Assembly (NCBI RefSeq): GCF_019801465.1
Contig: NZ_JAHVJA010000004.1
Location: forward strand, 186,001 to 250,000
Length of the DNA: 64,000 bases
Reading direction: 5' to 3'
Origin: Leisingera daeponensis
GTDB lineage: Bacteria; Pseudomonadota; Alphaproteobacteria; Rhodobacterales; Rhodobacteraceae
Positions within the stretch are counted from its first letter, which is position 1. Each line of letters starts with the position of its first letter. Both the position numbers and the translations under genes were made by a program. Positions 41,289 through 49,992 of the stretch are shown one piece after another. The notes below the pieces were generated by a model. That model was not told where the DNA came from. It worked only from the letters and a program-made list of their open reading frames with translations, and searched no databases.

Positions 41289-42560
41289 CTACGGCCCCTG
41301 GTATTCGAACAAGGTGGCAGAGACGTCATCTTCCAGCCCATGTTCCTTGCTCATGATCTGGGTCAGGTGCCAGTAGAGATCGTCAAGAAACTCCTTGCCG
41401 CTCTGCTCCGGCCCGCATTTTTGGACCAGATCAAGCAAGCCTTCCGGCTCCAGCATGGATCCGTCCTCCAGCCGCGCTTCGGTAAACCCGTCAGAAAACA
41501 GAAGCAGGCGGTCGCCCCGCTCCATTGTGAATTCTTCCTGGCTGTAGCCGATATCCGGCACCAGCCCCACCGGCACGCCGCCCTTGCCAATGAATTCCAT
41601 TTCACCGTTTTTGCGCAGCAGCAGCGGATGTGGGTGGCCCGCCTGCACCATCTTGACGACCCCGCTGCGCAGGTCGGCTATACAATATGCCATGGTGAAG
41701 TATTCTTCGATGCCGGTATCCGCAATCAGCCGCGCGTTCAAAAGACTGGCAACCTCTTCCGGCTGGCGCAAAGCGTAGAACCGGTTGAACCGTTTCTCCA
41801 TCCCGACGTTCTGGTCGAAATAATTGGACGACAGATACCCCCCCAGCCGCGCCGTCATCATCGCAGAGGTGATGCCGTGGCCGGACACATCAATCGAATA
41901 GAAGCCGATTCGATTGACACCAGGGGAAAACATGCCAACCAAATCGCCGCCGATATGGCCGCATGGTTTCAGCAGCAGGCTGACTGTTGAAGAGCCAAAC
42001 TCCTTGGACAATTCAGGCACCAGCGATTCCTGAATCTTACGGGCTTGGATCAGATCCTTGTCGATTGCGTCATAAACCCTCTGCAATTCTCCCAGGGTCT
42101 CAGACACAATCCGGTTCTTCTCGGAAAGCTCCCGCTGCATCCGCAAGATGCGCTCTCCCGCGGAGATCCGCGCTCTCAGCTCATCAGAGCTTACCGGCTT
42201 GGTCAAAAAATCATCCGCGCCGGCGTCAAGCCCTTCAGCCACCTCATTCTTTTCGCTCTTGGAGGTCAGCAGGATGAAGTATCCGTAATCTTCGCTGGCG
42301 CGCGCGCGAAAGGCGCGGCAAAATTCCAGCCCGTTCATGCCCGGCATCATCCAATCGCTGAGAATGAGGTCAGGTGTCTCGGCACGGCAAATCTCCATAG
42401 CCGCTTCGCCGCTGTCGGCCTCGACAACCTCGAATCCCCACTTCTTGAGAGAGGCCACAAGAATGCGTCTTTGCAGGCGGCTGTCGTCCACAACCAGTAC
42501 ACGGCGTATTGATCCGGCCACTGTCTGGTCCTCGTCGTCCATCGAACTTTCTGGCAGCAC
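41289..42560 (-). CDS. Response regulator with C-terminal PP2C/SpoIIE-type phosphatase domain
   Basis: About 423 residues. The receiver domain (about 20-140) has VLVVDDSRLQ, the phospho-acceptor aspartate in LILSDWMMPGMNGLEF and the KP pair in DDFLTKPVSSDEL. A helical linker follows, then a SpoIIE/RsbU phosphatase (about 190-420) with HIGGDLVGMF, YSIDVSGHGITSAMM and LLLFSDGFTEARLED supplying metal-binding aspartates. Such proteins dephosphorylate anti-anti-sigma factors in partner-switching systems. The start is uncertain: GTG at 42560 has GAGG 8 bases upstream, and ATG at 42542 is an alternative. It is divergent from an Hpt gene. Confidence 0.9.
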   Translation of the reverse strand: MLPESSMDDEDQTVAGSIRRVLVVDDSRLQRRILVASLKKWGFEVVEADSGEAAMEICRAETPDLILSDWMMPGMNGLEFCRAFRARASEDYGYFILLTSKSEKNEVAEGLDAGADDFLTKPVSSDELRARISAGERILRMQRELSEKNRIVSETLGELQRVYDAIDKDLIQARKIQESLVPELSKEFGSSTVSLLLKPCGHIGGDLVGMFSPGVNRIGFYSIDVSGHGITSAMMTARLGGYLSSNYFDQNVGMEKRFNRFYALRQPEEVASLLNARLIADTGIEEYFTMAYCIADLRSGVVKMVQAGHPHPLLLRKNGEMEFIGKGGVPVGLVPDIGYSQEEFTMERGDRLLLFSDGFTEARLEDGSMLEPEGLLDLVQKCGPEQSGKEFLDDLYWHLTQIMSKEHGLEDDVSATLFEYQGP

Positions 42561-42728
42561 CGAAGGCACCTCACAAATGGCAAAATCAGAAGATCTTGTG
42601 ATACTATCGGTCCAGAGATTTAACAGGCGGTGAAGCCTAAAATTTGAGCTTCCTCCTTTATTTCACCATAATTTTACTGCAATCAACTTAAGAAGTGCGC
42701 ACATCGAAAGATCGTAAGGACGTATCAC

Positions 42729-43052
42729 ATGATTGACTGGCCACGCGTGACCGAGCTGCGCGAAGAAGTAGGTGCCGAGGACTTCGGGGAAGTTGTTGAA
42801 ATCTTTCTGGAAGAGGTCGAGGAAGTCATTGGCAAGCTGGAAGACGGAGAGCGCGGCCAGCTGGAGCAGGACCTGCACTTTCTGAAAGGCAGCGCGCTCA
42901 ACCTTGGATTTGAGAAGTTTTCTTCAATGTGCCTGGATGGCGAACGGCGTTCCGCGCAGGGCGCAGCCGAGGGAGTCGACGTCCCCGCCATCATCGCGAC
43001 CTTTCAGGCATCTAAGTCCGCATTTCTGGCCGGACTGTCTGAGAAGTTTTGA
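42729..43052 (+). CDS. Hpt (histidine phosphotransfer) domain protein
   Basis: Stand-alone four-helix phosphotransfer protein of 107 residues. The phospho-accepting histidine is H50 in DLHFLKGSALNLGF, matching the HxxKG pattern. It is acidic and helical throughout. Divergence from a receiver-phosphatase gene 168 bases away suggests it passes phosphate to or from that receiver (inference). No histidine kinase lies nearby in the window. Confidence 0.92.
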   Translation: MIDWPRVTELREEVGAEDFGEVVEIFLEEVEEVIGKLEDGERGQLEQDLHFLKGSALNLGFEKFSSMCLDGERRSAQGAAEGVDVPAIIATFQASKSAFLAGLSEKF

Positions 43053-43066
43053 CTCCAGCGTCAACG

Positions 43067-44293
43067 TCAAATCACGAACTGCGCCAATGTCTCATCCCGG
43101 GTAATGTCCGTATAGGTCATGCCCGCGGCATCCAGCCTCGCAAACAGTTGCTCGAAATTCTCCGGGCGTTTGGTTTCGATCCCGATCAGAACAGAACCAA
43201 AATTGCGCGCCGATTTCTTCATGTACTCAAACCGGGCGATATCGTCCTCCGGCCCCAGGATGCCAAGGAATTCCTTCAGCGCGCCGGGTCGCTGAGGCAG
43301 CCTCAGGATGAAATACTTCTTAACTCCCGAGTAGCGCTGTGCCCGTTCCTTCACCTCTGGAAGCCGCTCGAAATCAAAGTTGCCGCCGGAGGTGACACAG
43401 ACAACCGTCTTGCCGCGAATCCAGGAGCGCACGTCCTGCAGCGCCTCAACCGACAACGCACCGGCGGGTTCCAGTACAATACCCTCGACATTCAGCATCT
43501 CGATGATAGTGGCGCAGATCCGGTCCTCTGAGATTGCCAGCACATCCGGCAGCGGAACATCCTTCAGGATATCAAAAGGCAGGTCGCCGATCCGGCCTAC
43601 CGCGGCCCCGTCAACAAAGGTATCGACAACATCCAGCGCTACTGGCTTGCCCGCCGCCAGCGCCGCTCGCAAGCAGGCGCCGCCATCCGGTTCCACAAAC
43701 AGGCTGTGCACCGCATCGCCGAACCAGGAAGAAACCCCGGCCGACATGCCGCCGCCGCCAACCGGCAGCAGCACATGATCCGGCGCCTTCCCCAGCTGCT
43801 CTTCGATCTCCACCGCGATGGAAGCCTGGCCTTCAATCACATCCGCATCGTCAAACGGCGACAGGAAATGCCCCCCCTCTTGCGCGCACCACTCCTGTGC
43901 GGCGGCCAGGCAGATGTCGAAGTAGTCGCCGACCAGGTGGATCTCGATATTGTCGCCACCGAACATCCGCGTCTTCTGGATTTTCTGCTGTGGCGTGGTG
44001 ACGGGCATGAAGATCACCCCGCGCTTGCCCATGTGGCGGCACATGAAGGCGACGCCTTGAGCGTGATTACCTGCTGAGGCGCAAACAAACAGCTCCTGAT
44101 CCGGCTGCTTGCGCATGGCGTTCAGCGCGCCGCGGATCTTGTAGGAGCGGACCGGGCTCAGATCCTCACGCTTGAGGTAAATGTCCGCACCGAAACGGTC
44201 GGACAAATGCACGTTGCGCTGCAGCGGCGTCGCGGGAAACACATCGCGCATCGCCTGTTCGGCGGCGCGGGCCTGGGTCTTGAAATCGTTCAT
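43067..44293 (-). CDS. ilvA: Threonine ammonia-lyase (threonine dehydratase)
   Basis: PLP enzyme deaminating threonine to 2-oxobutyrate, the first step of isoleucine synthesis. It has 408 residues from the ATG at 44293 (AGAGG nearby); an upstream in-frame start at 44329 is weaker. The PLP lysine is in SPVRSYKIRGALNAM, the glycine-rich phosphate loop is PVGGGGMSAGVSSW, and CASAGNHAQGVAF is typical. A C-terminal ACT-like domain (about 330-408) provides feedback regulation in relatives. The short form, with a single ACT-type region, is common in alphaproteobacteria. It converges on the Hpt gene. Confidence 0.93.
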   Translation of the reverse strand: MNDFKTQARAAEQAMRDVFPATPLQRNVHLSDRFGADIYLKREDLSPVRSYKIRGALNAMRKQPDQELFVCASAGNHAQGVAFMCRHMGKRGVIFMPVTTPQQKIQKTRMFGGDNIEIHLVGDYFDICLAAAQEWCAQEGGHFLSPFDDADVIEGQASIAVEIEEQLGKAPDHVLLPVGGGGMSAGVSSWFGDAVHSLFVEPDGGACLRAALAAGKPVALDVVDTFVDGAAVGRIGDLPFDILKDVPLPDVLAISEDRICATIIEMLNVEGIVLEPAGALSVEALQDVRSWIRGKTVVCVTSGGNFDFERLPEVKERAQRYSGVKKYFILRLPQRPGALKEFLGILGPEDDIARFEYMKKSARNFGSVLIGIETKRPENFEQLFARLDAAGMTYTDITRDETLAQFVI

Positions 44294-44377
44294 GGCCTCT
44301 TCAGTGGCGCAAGCCCGCCCCCAAGGCAAGGTGCGGGCTTGAAAGCATACAAAAGAATACCGTCAGGGCGCTGCCGA

Positions 44378-45151
44378 TTAAATCGGGCGCCCCTCCACGT
44401 AGTGGCCGTAGAAGGTGGTGACGACGCTGACGTTGACCAGCGTTGCAACCAATGTCGCAAGGATCAGGAACACGATCCCAAGCGGCGCAAACACCGCCAT
44501 CGACAGATCGACAACCACCTGCAGCAGCACGTTGAACAGCCCCAGCAGAACGACCAGCAGCATAATCGTGCCGGTGGTGCCCCGTGTCTTGTCCCAGGCA
44601 TCGCGCAGCTTCAGCGGCTGCCCGATGGCCGCTGCCGGCAGAATGGGTGTCAGACGGTAGATCGCCACCGCCGTGAACAAGGCAAACAGGATAATAACCA
44701 GCGCGATCACCGCCGCCCCCCCCTCGCCTGCGATTCCGCCGACCAGCGCCGCAATGACACCAGCCGGGATCATGACCGCCAATGCGACAAGGAAGATCAG
44801 CAGCGCATTGCCGACGTAGGCCAGCATACGGTCACCGCGGAACGCTGGCAGCAGACCGCTGGGGTATTCCTCCAGCAGCACAAATCGGTGCCAGGACACG
44901 AACACCCAGATCTGCACCGCAACGATAGTCAGAAACACCGCTAGCAGCGTCAGGCCAAAGCTGCCCGCCGCCAGCGCCTGCGACAGCGCCTGCTGATCGC
45001 CCATCAGCGTCATCGGCAGCCCGGCGCTGGCCAGCAGTGCGAAAACGACCGCCACCCCGATCAGCACCGGCCCGGTCGCGATCCTGACTGCGTAATTCAA
45101 ATTCCGCAGCACCATGCGGACCGAATGCTTAAAAATAGCCCAGCCTTTCAT
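44378..45151 (-). CDS. Polytopic membrane protein of unknown function
   Basis: 257 residues from the ATG at 45151, with GGAGA about 9 bases upstream; a longer in-frame start at 45301 runs into the argG promoter region and is rejected. About six hydrophobic segments are visible (for example ATGPVLIGVAVVFALLASAG, SFGLTLLAVFLTIVAVQIWV, GNALLIFLVALAVMIPAGVI). The N-terminal MKGWAIFKHSVRMVLRNLNY and the overall pattern resemble unnamed Rhodobacteraceae membrane proteins. I recognise no functional motif. It is divergent from argG. Confidence 0.8.
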   Translation of the reverse strand: MKGWAIFKHSVRMVLRNLNYAVRIATGPVLIGVAVVFALLASAGLPMTLMGDQQALSQALAAGSFGLTLLAVFLTIVAVQIWVFVSWHRFVLLEEYPSGLLPAFRGDRMLAYVGNALLIFLVALAVMIPAGVIAALVGGIAGEGGAAVIALVIILFALFTAVAIYRLTPILPAAAIGQPLKLRDAWDKTRGTTGTIMLLVVLLGLFNVLLQVVVDLSMAVFAPLGIVFLILATLVATLVNVSVVTTFYGHYVEGRPI

Positions 45152-45229
45152 AAAAGCTTTCTCCAAATGAGCAATTTCTGTTGCCGCCAACCTAGACGCA
45201 GGGCTCGGCGCAGAAAACCCCGGACAACC

Positions 45230-45258
45230 TTGCTCTTTCAGCCAAAACCCGATACGCC
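45230..45258 (+). promoter_or_regulatory. argG: Predicted argG promoter
   Basis: TTGCTC (45230-45235) and TACGCC (45253-45258) are 17 bases apart, leaving a leader of about 25 bases to the argG start. The -10 box is a poor match, so confidence is low. Confidence 0.3.
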
Positions 45259-45287
45259 GCAGGCGTTCTGACCTGAGAGGGAATTCC

Positions 45288-46510
<1,223 letters not shown>

Positions 46511-46514
<4 letters not shown>

Positions 46515-46975
46515 GTGACCGCGACGGCATGGACGGCGATTTCGAGGACGATTTCGCGGAAGAGCTGGACATGTTTGTCGAGGCTCAGGACACCGTATGG
46601 CCGGCGGTCCTGAGCGAACTCTCTCAAGGACAGAAGACGAGCCACTGGATGTGGTTCGTCTTCCCCCAGCTGGCCGAGCTTGGCCGCTCCCACATGGCGC
46701 AGCTCTACGGGATCGAGGATCTGGCGGAGGCCACCGCCTATCTGAACCACGAAAAGCTGCGCGCCCGCCTGGTCGAGGTCAGCCAGCTGATGCTGTCCCA
46801 TAAGGACAAAGAGCCCGAACAGATTCTCGGCGGCATCGATGCCAAGAAACTGCGCTCCTCGATGACGCTGTTTGCCGCTGTGCCAAATGCGCCGGCAGAA
46901 TGTCAGCAGGTGATTGATACCTTCTACGCTGGCCAGCCCTGCCCACTCACCCGGGACGCGCTGGCCAGCGGGTAA
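46511..46975 (+). CDS. DUF1810 family protein
   Basis: 154 residues from a GTG that overlaps the argG stop. The family core [20 protein letters not shown] and [20 protein letters not shown] is unmistakable for DUF1810 (sometimes mislabelled calpastatin), with [20 protein letters not shown] further on. An extra acidic N-terminal stretch of about 15 residues precedes the domain. The function is unknown; some relatives are linked to ADP-ribose or NAD-related contexts, but nothing here tests that. Coupling to argG may be incidental. Confidence 0.88.
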
Positions 46976-47012
46976 TCCGCCCGCTTCCCCTTGGTTAATG
47001 TTGCCCGAACCG

Positions 47013-47048
47013 CCTTGCCTGCCTAACGCTCACGTCAGGCAAGGGAGG
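47013..47048 (+). promoter_or_regulatory. Hairpin overlapping the ribosome-binding site of the SCP2 gene
   Basis: CCTTGCCTG (47013-47021) pairs perfectly with CAGGCAAGG (47036-47044). The right arm runs into the Shine-Dalgarno stretch GGGAGG (47043-47048), which lies just before the ATG at 47054. Pairing would partly hide the ribosome-binding site, so it could regulate translation (inference). Confidence 0.5.
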
Positions 47049-47053
47049 ACAAC

Positions 47054-47339
47054 ATGGCACTTGAAGATATCGCAGCGGGCATCCGCACCGGCCTCGCCGG
47101 CAAAACCTTCGACGGCTCGCTGAAATTCGATTGCGGCGACGACGGCGTCATTGTGCTCTCGCAGGGGGATGCCTCAACCCTGGACCGTGACACAGACTGC
47201 ACCCTGCGCCTCTCCTCAAAAAAACCTGCAAAAGCTGCTCGCCGGCAAGCTGAACCCGATGACCGCAGTAATGATGGGCAAGATCAAGATCTCCGGTGAC
47301 ATGGGCGTTGCCATGAAACTGAGCAAACTGATCGACTGA
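47054..47339 (+). pseudogene. SCP2 sterol-carrier-type lipid-binding protein gene with a +1 frameshift in an A7 run
   Basis: The first frame begins MALEDIAAGIRTGLAGKTFD and matches the start of the SCP2 domain up to CTLRLSS. It then leaves the family and stops at 47299. The second frame supplies the missing end (KNLQKLLAGKLNPMTAVMMG and onward to a TGA at 47339), which is the most conserved part of bacterial SCP2 proteins. The frames join at seven A bases (47218-47224); six would give one uninterrupted 94-residue protein. The cause could be a true mutation, a sequencing error, or slippage at the A run that restores the frame in some molecules. Confidence 0.85.
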
Positions 47340-47407
47340 GCCTCTTCTTACCCCAAACATCCTGAGGGTGCGCGCCACACTGCGAGGTGGCAACCTCCCT
47401 TCACTTA

Positions 47408-48121
47408 TCAGATTTTCGCGGCTTTCATCTGCTCGTAATAGGGCAGTGCCGCTTGCAGTACAGGCCGCAGCTCCTCCGGCACCTCCGGCAGCGGCCCCTC
47501 GGCGCCGGCAAATCCGGTCGAATTCCAGACCGCGCCATACCAATGCTCTGCCCAGACGCCGTCATCCTTGTGCCCGCCCTTGGGCCAGTTCAGCATTTTC
47601 GGGGAATACGGGATGCCGATCGTCTCGCACAACTGCTCCAGCTTTGCCGCCGGATCGTCGCGGATGTCGTGGCTGTCCACAACCACTGGAACCTGCCCCC
47701 AGCTGCGCACAAGATCAAAAAGTTCCGCCTGCTGGCGGAATCCAATGTCCTCCAAGATGGGGTTCTCCCGTTTTGCGGCGTAGGAGGCGATCACCCGGGC
47801 CGGATGGCGGATCAGGAAGACATTGGTGACCTTACGCATCCATTCACGCGGAACACCAGGGATCATATGCTGGGTCATGTGTTTCTGGTAATAGTACGGC
47901 TTGGCTGCCGGCACCGGCCCCAACAGCGATTGCACCACTGCCTCAGGGTCCCGCGGTTGACTTTCCAGGATTTCCGCGCGCATCGGATGATCGAGACCGG
48001 TCTTCGCCAAGTAGGCTGCATAAAACGGTTCATCCACCACCGCGCAATCGCCGCGGTTGCCAAAGGCATACATCATCGCGGTCGACAGGTTCCGCGGTCC
48101 CGACCACATAGATATCCGCAT
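47408..48121 (-). CDS. Sulfotransferase-family protein
   Basis: 237 residues. The start MRISMWSGPRNLSTAMMYAF holds the 5'-phosphosulfate-type loop, and VFLIRHPARVIASYAAKREN holds the 3'-phosphate-binding motif of sulfotransferases; VVVDSHDIRDDPAAKLEQLC follows. The set resembles the sulfotransferase-like proteins that accompany class IV aminotransferases in alphaproteobacteria. The actual substrate, and whether PAPS is used, are unknown. The start overlaps the stop of the short aminotransferase remnant upstream (TGATG), so its translation probably depends on that ORF. Confidence 0.82.
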   Translation of the reverse strand: MRISMWSGPRNLSTAMMYAFGNRGDCAVVDEPFYAAYLAKTGLDHPMRAEILESQPRDPEAVVQSLLGPVPAAKPYYYQKHMTQHMIPGVPREWMRKVTNVFLIRHPARVIASYAAKRENPILEDIGFRQQAELFDLVRSWGQVPVVVDSHDIRDDPAAKLEQLCETIGIPYSPKMLNWPKGGHKDDGVWAEHWYGAVWNSTGFAGAEGPLPEVPEELRPVLQAALPYYEQMKAAKI

Positions 48122-48282
48122 CAGCCGCTCTCCTTCCCAAACACCACCCCCGGCATGACGCCGCGGTCAAGAACACAGGCCTCAGCCCTCTCGTTGGGGG
48201 CGGGTTTGCCGTTCAGGCAGATCAGAAGCTCTTTGTTGCGCTGACCGTTCTCAGCCCGATAGGTCCGTATTTTGTCCGCCAT
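48121..48282 (-). pseudogene. Remnant of a class IV aminotransferase (53 residues), coupled to the sulfotransferase gene
   Basis: The ORF starts MADKIRTYRAENGQRNKELL and continues with ICLNGKPAPNERAEACVLDR, which matches the N-terminal strand-turn region of class IV (branched-chain/D-amino-acid) aminotransferases, then ends within a few residues as FGKESG. Intact enzymes are near 290 residues, so about 240 residues are lacking. A perfect AAGGAGG lies 5 bases before the ATG, and the stop overlaps the sulfotransferase start. Loss by an internal deletion that kept both ends is the simplest reading (inference). Confidence 0.6.
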
Positions 48283-48429
48283 AGAATCCTCCTTGGCCGG
48301 CACGCTAATAATACGGGAACCGGAATCCAATCGATAACGTGCTGTCACCAGTCCGTGAAACCCTGACTTGCCAACTTGCGAGGAAACGCGGCAGCCGGCA
48401 GGGTGGTGCAAGGCAGAATGGAGGCGGAA

Positions 48430-49095
48430 ATGCGCGTTCCGGAGAATTTGAAGTCATGGGCTCTCGTCGGATTGATCACCGTCGGCGTATTTGTACAGGC
48501 GGGTCTTGCGCGCGCGCAATCCGCCGAAACTCTAACCGTTGCCGGCGGCTGTTTCTGGTGCGTCGAAAGCGATTTTGAAAGCGTTCCTGGGGTAATTGAC
48601 GCTGTGTCCGGCTATACCGGTGGCAAGACAAAGAACCCCACTTACAAAGACGTCACCCGCGGCGGCACCGGCCACTATGAAGCCGTGCAGATTGTCTTTG
48701 ATCCGGCTATAATAAGCCGGAAGCGTCTTTTGGAATTGTTCTTCCGCTCGATAGACCCGACTGATGCCGGCGGCCAGTTCTGTGATCGCGGTGAAAGCTA
48801 CCGCACAGCGGTATTTGTCTCTAACAAGTCAGAAAAGGCTCTGGCCGGTCAACTGAAAGCAGAGGCGCAGAAGGCTTTGGGACAGAGGGTCGTAACGCCT
48901 GTCCTGTCCGCGCAAACCTTCTATGAGGCAGAAGACTACCACCAGGATTACTACAAGGGCGATAGCCTCGTGTTCACCCGGTTTGGCCCCAAGCGTCAGG
49001 CTGCAGCCTATAAGCGTTACCGCCAGGCCTGCGGGCGCGACGCAAGGGTGGAGCAGCTTTGGGGTGATGCGGCACCGTTTGCCAAAAAGAATTGA
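48430..49095 (+). CDS. msrA: Peptide-methionine (S)-S-oxide reductase MsrA, exported
   Basis: Repairs oxidised methionine. It has 221 residues from the ATG at 48430 (GGAGG 5 bases upstream). The first 30 residues form a signal peptide (hydrophobic ALVGLITVGVFVQAGLARAQ), so the enzyme works in the periplasm, unlike standard cytosolic MsrA. The catalytic GGCFWCVESDFE begins at about residue 38; GVIDAVSGYTGG, GTGHYEAVQIVFDP and AEDYHQDYYKGD are all conserved. A C-terminal cysteine (QACGRDARVEQ) may serve as the resolving residue. Confidence 0.94.
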   Translation: MRVPENLKSWALVGLITVGVFVQAGLARAQSAETLTVAGGCFWCVESDFESVPGVIDAVSGYTGGKTKNPTYKDVTRGGTGHYEAVQIVFDPAIISRKRLLELFFRSIDPTDAGGQFCDRGESYRTAVFVSNKSEKALAGQLKAEAQKALGQRVVTPVLSAQTFYEAEDYHQDYYKGDSLVFTRFGPKRQAAAYKRYRQACGRDARVEQLWGDAAPFAKKN

Positions 49096-49113
49096 GTCTG
49101 GGGGAATCCAGAA

Positions 49114-49986
49114 TCAGAAATTGGCGGCCTGAACTTCCTGCAGGTCCGGGATGACATCCGCTGTGCCTCTGCGGGTCACCATCAGAGCCGCGGCGCGGTT
49201 AGCCTGACTCATGGCTTCAGACATCGCCAGCCCGCGGTCCAGGCCTGAAAGCACGTACCCGGTGAAAGTGTCACCGGCTCCGGTAGTATCAACCGGGGTG
49301 ACAGGAAGCGCTTGTACTTCCAGCACGCTGCCGGCCTCTCCGCCAATGTGCCGTGCCCCTTTGGCGCCTAGGGTGATGATCACATCCTTGATGCCAAGGT
49401 CGCCAGGTGTTTTGCCGGTTGCCTGCTCCAGCTGCTGTGCCTCGATCTCATTCAGGATCAGGAAATCCAGATATGGAAGCACCGCCTGCACCGCATCCGC
49501 GTCAAAAGGTGCAGCAGCATAGCAGACGCAAAGCCCCTTCTGCCGCCCTAACTTTGCCGCCTCCGCCTGCATGCTGGTTTCATTTTGCAGAACCAGAATA
49601 TCGCCGGCTGCAGCCAAATCCAGCGCCTGGTCCAAGTGCACCCGGGTCAGTGCGCGGTTGGCTCCGGGGAACAGAATGATCTGATTTTCCCCCCCAGGCT
49701 CCACTGCGATGATGGCATGGCCAGTAGGTGCTGCCACCCTTGCGACATGTTCCGTGCCGACGCCATACCCTGTCAACCGCTCGACAGCCCAAGCTCCGTC
49801 CGGTCCAACGGCACCGATATGATGCACTTCGCTGCCGGCCCGGGTGGCTGCCACCGACATGTTGGCACCCTTTCCGCCAAGGAACCGGTCAAGACTGCGG
49901 GCGGCAAGGGTCTCCCCCGCCGCCGGCAGGTGCGGCATGGCATAAACCATATCCGCGTTGATCGAACCGAGGTTCCAGATTGCCAT
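49114..49986 (-). CDS. rbsK: Ribokinase-like PfkB-family sugar kinase
   Basis: 290 residues. The PfkB signatures are present: LDRFLGGKGANMSVAATRAG near residue 33 and the C-terminal PVDTTGAGDTFTGYVLSGLD with the catalytic aspartate in GAGD. AIIAVEPGGENQIILFPGAN is typical of ribokinase. It is shorter than E. coli RbsK (309), and no ribose transporter is next to it, so the sugar could differ. Its start is 6 bases downstream of maeB on the same strand, so the two are probably co-transcribed. Confidence 0.88.
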   Translation of the reverse strand: MAIWNLGSINADMVYAMPHLPAAGETLAARSLDRFLGGKGANMSVAATRAGSEVHHIGAVGPDGAWAVERLTGYGVGTEHVARVAAPTGHAIIAVEPGGENQIILFPGANRALTRVHLDQALDLAAAGDILVLQNETSMQAEAAKLGRQKGLCVCYAAAPFDADAVQAVLPYLDFLILNEIEAQQLEQATGKTPGDLGIKDVIITLGAKGARHIGGEAGSVLEVQALPVTPVDTTGAGDTFTGYVLSGLDRGLAMSEAMSQANRAAALMVTRRGTADVIPDLQEVQAANF

Positions 49987-49992
49987 ATCAGT

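Noticed and set aside
48282-48411. Upstream extension of the aminotransferase remnant to 96 codons
   Set aside because: The added 43 residues are not aminotransferase-like, while the ATG at 48282 has a perfect ribosome-binding site.
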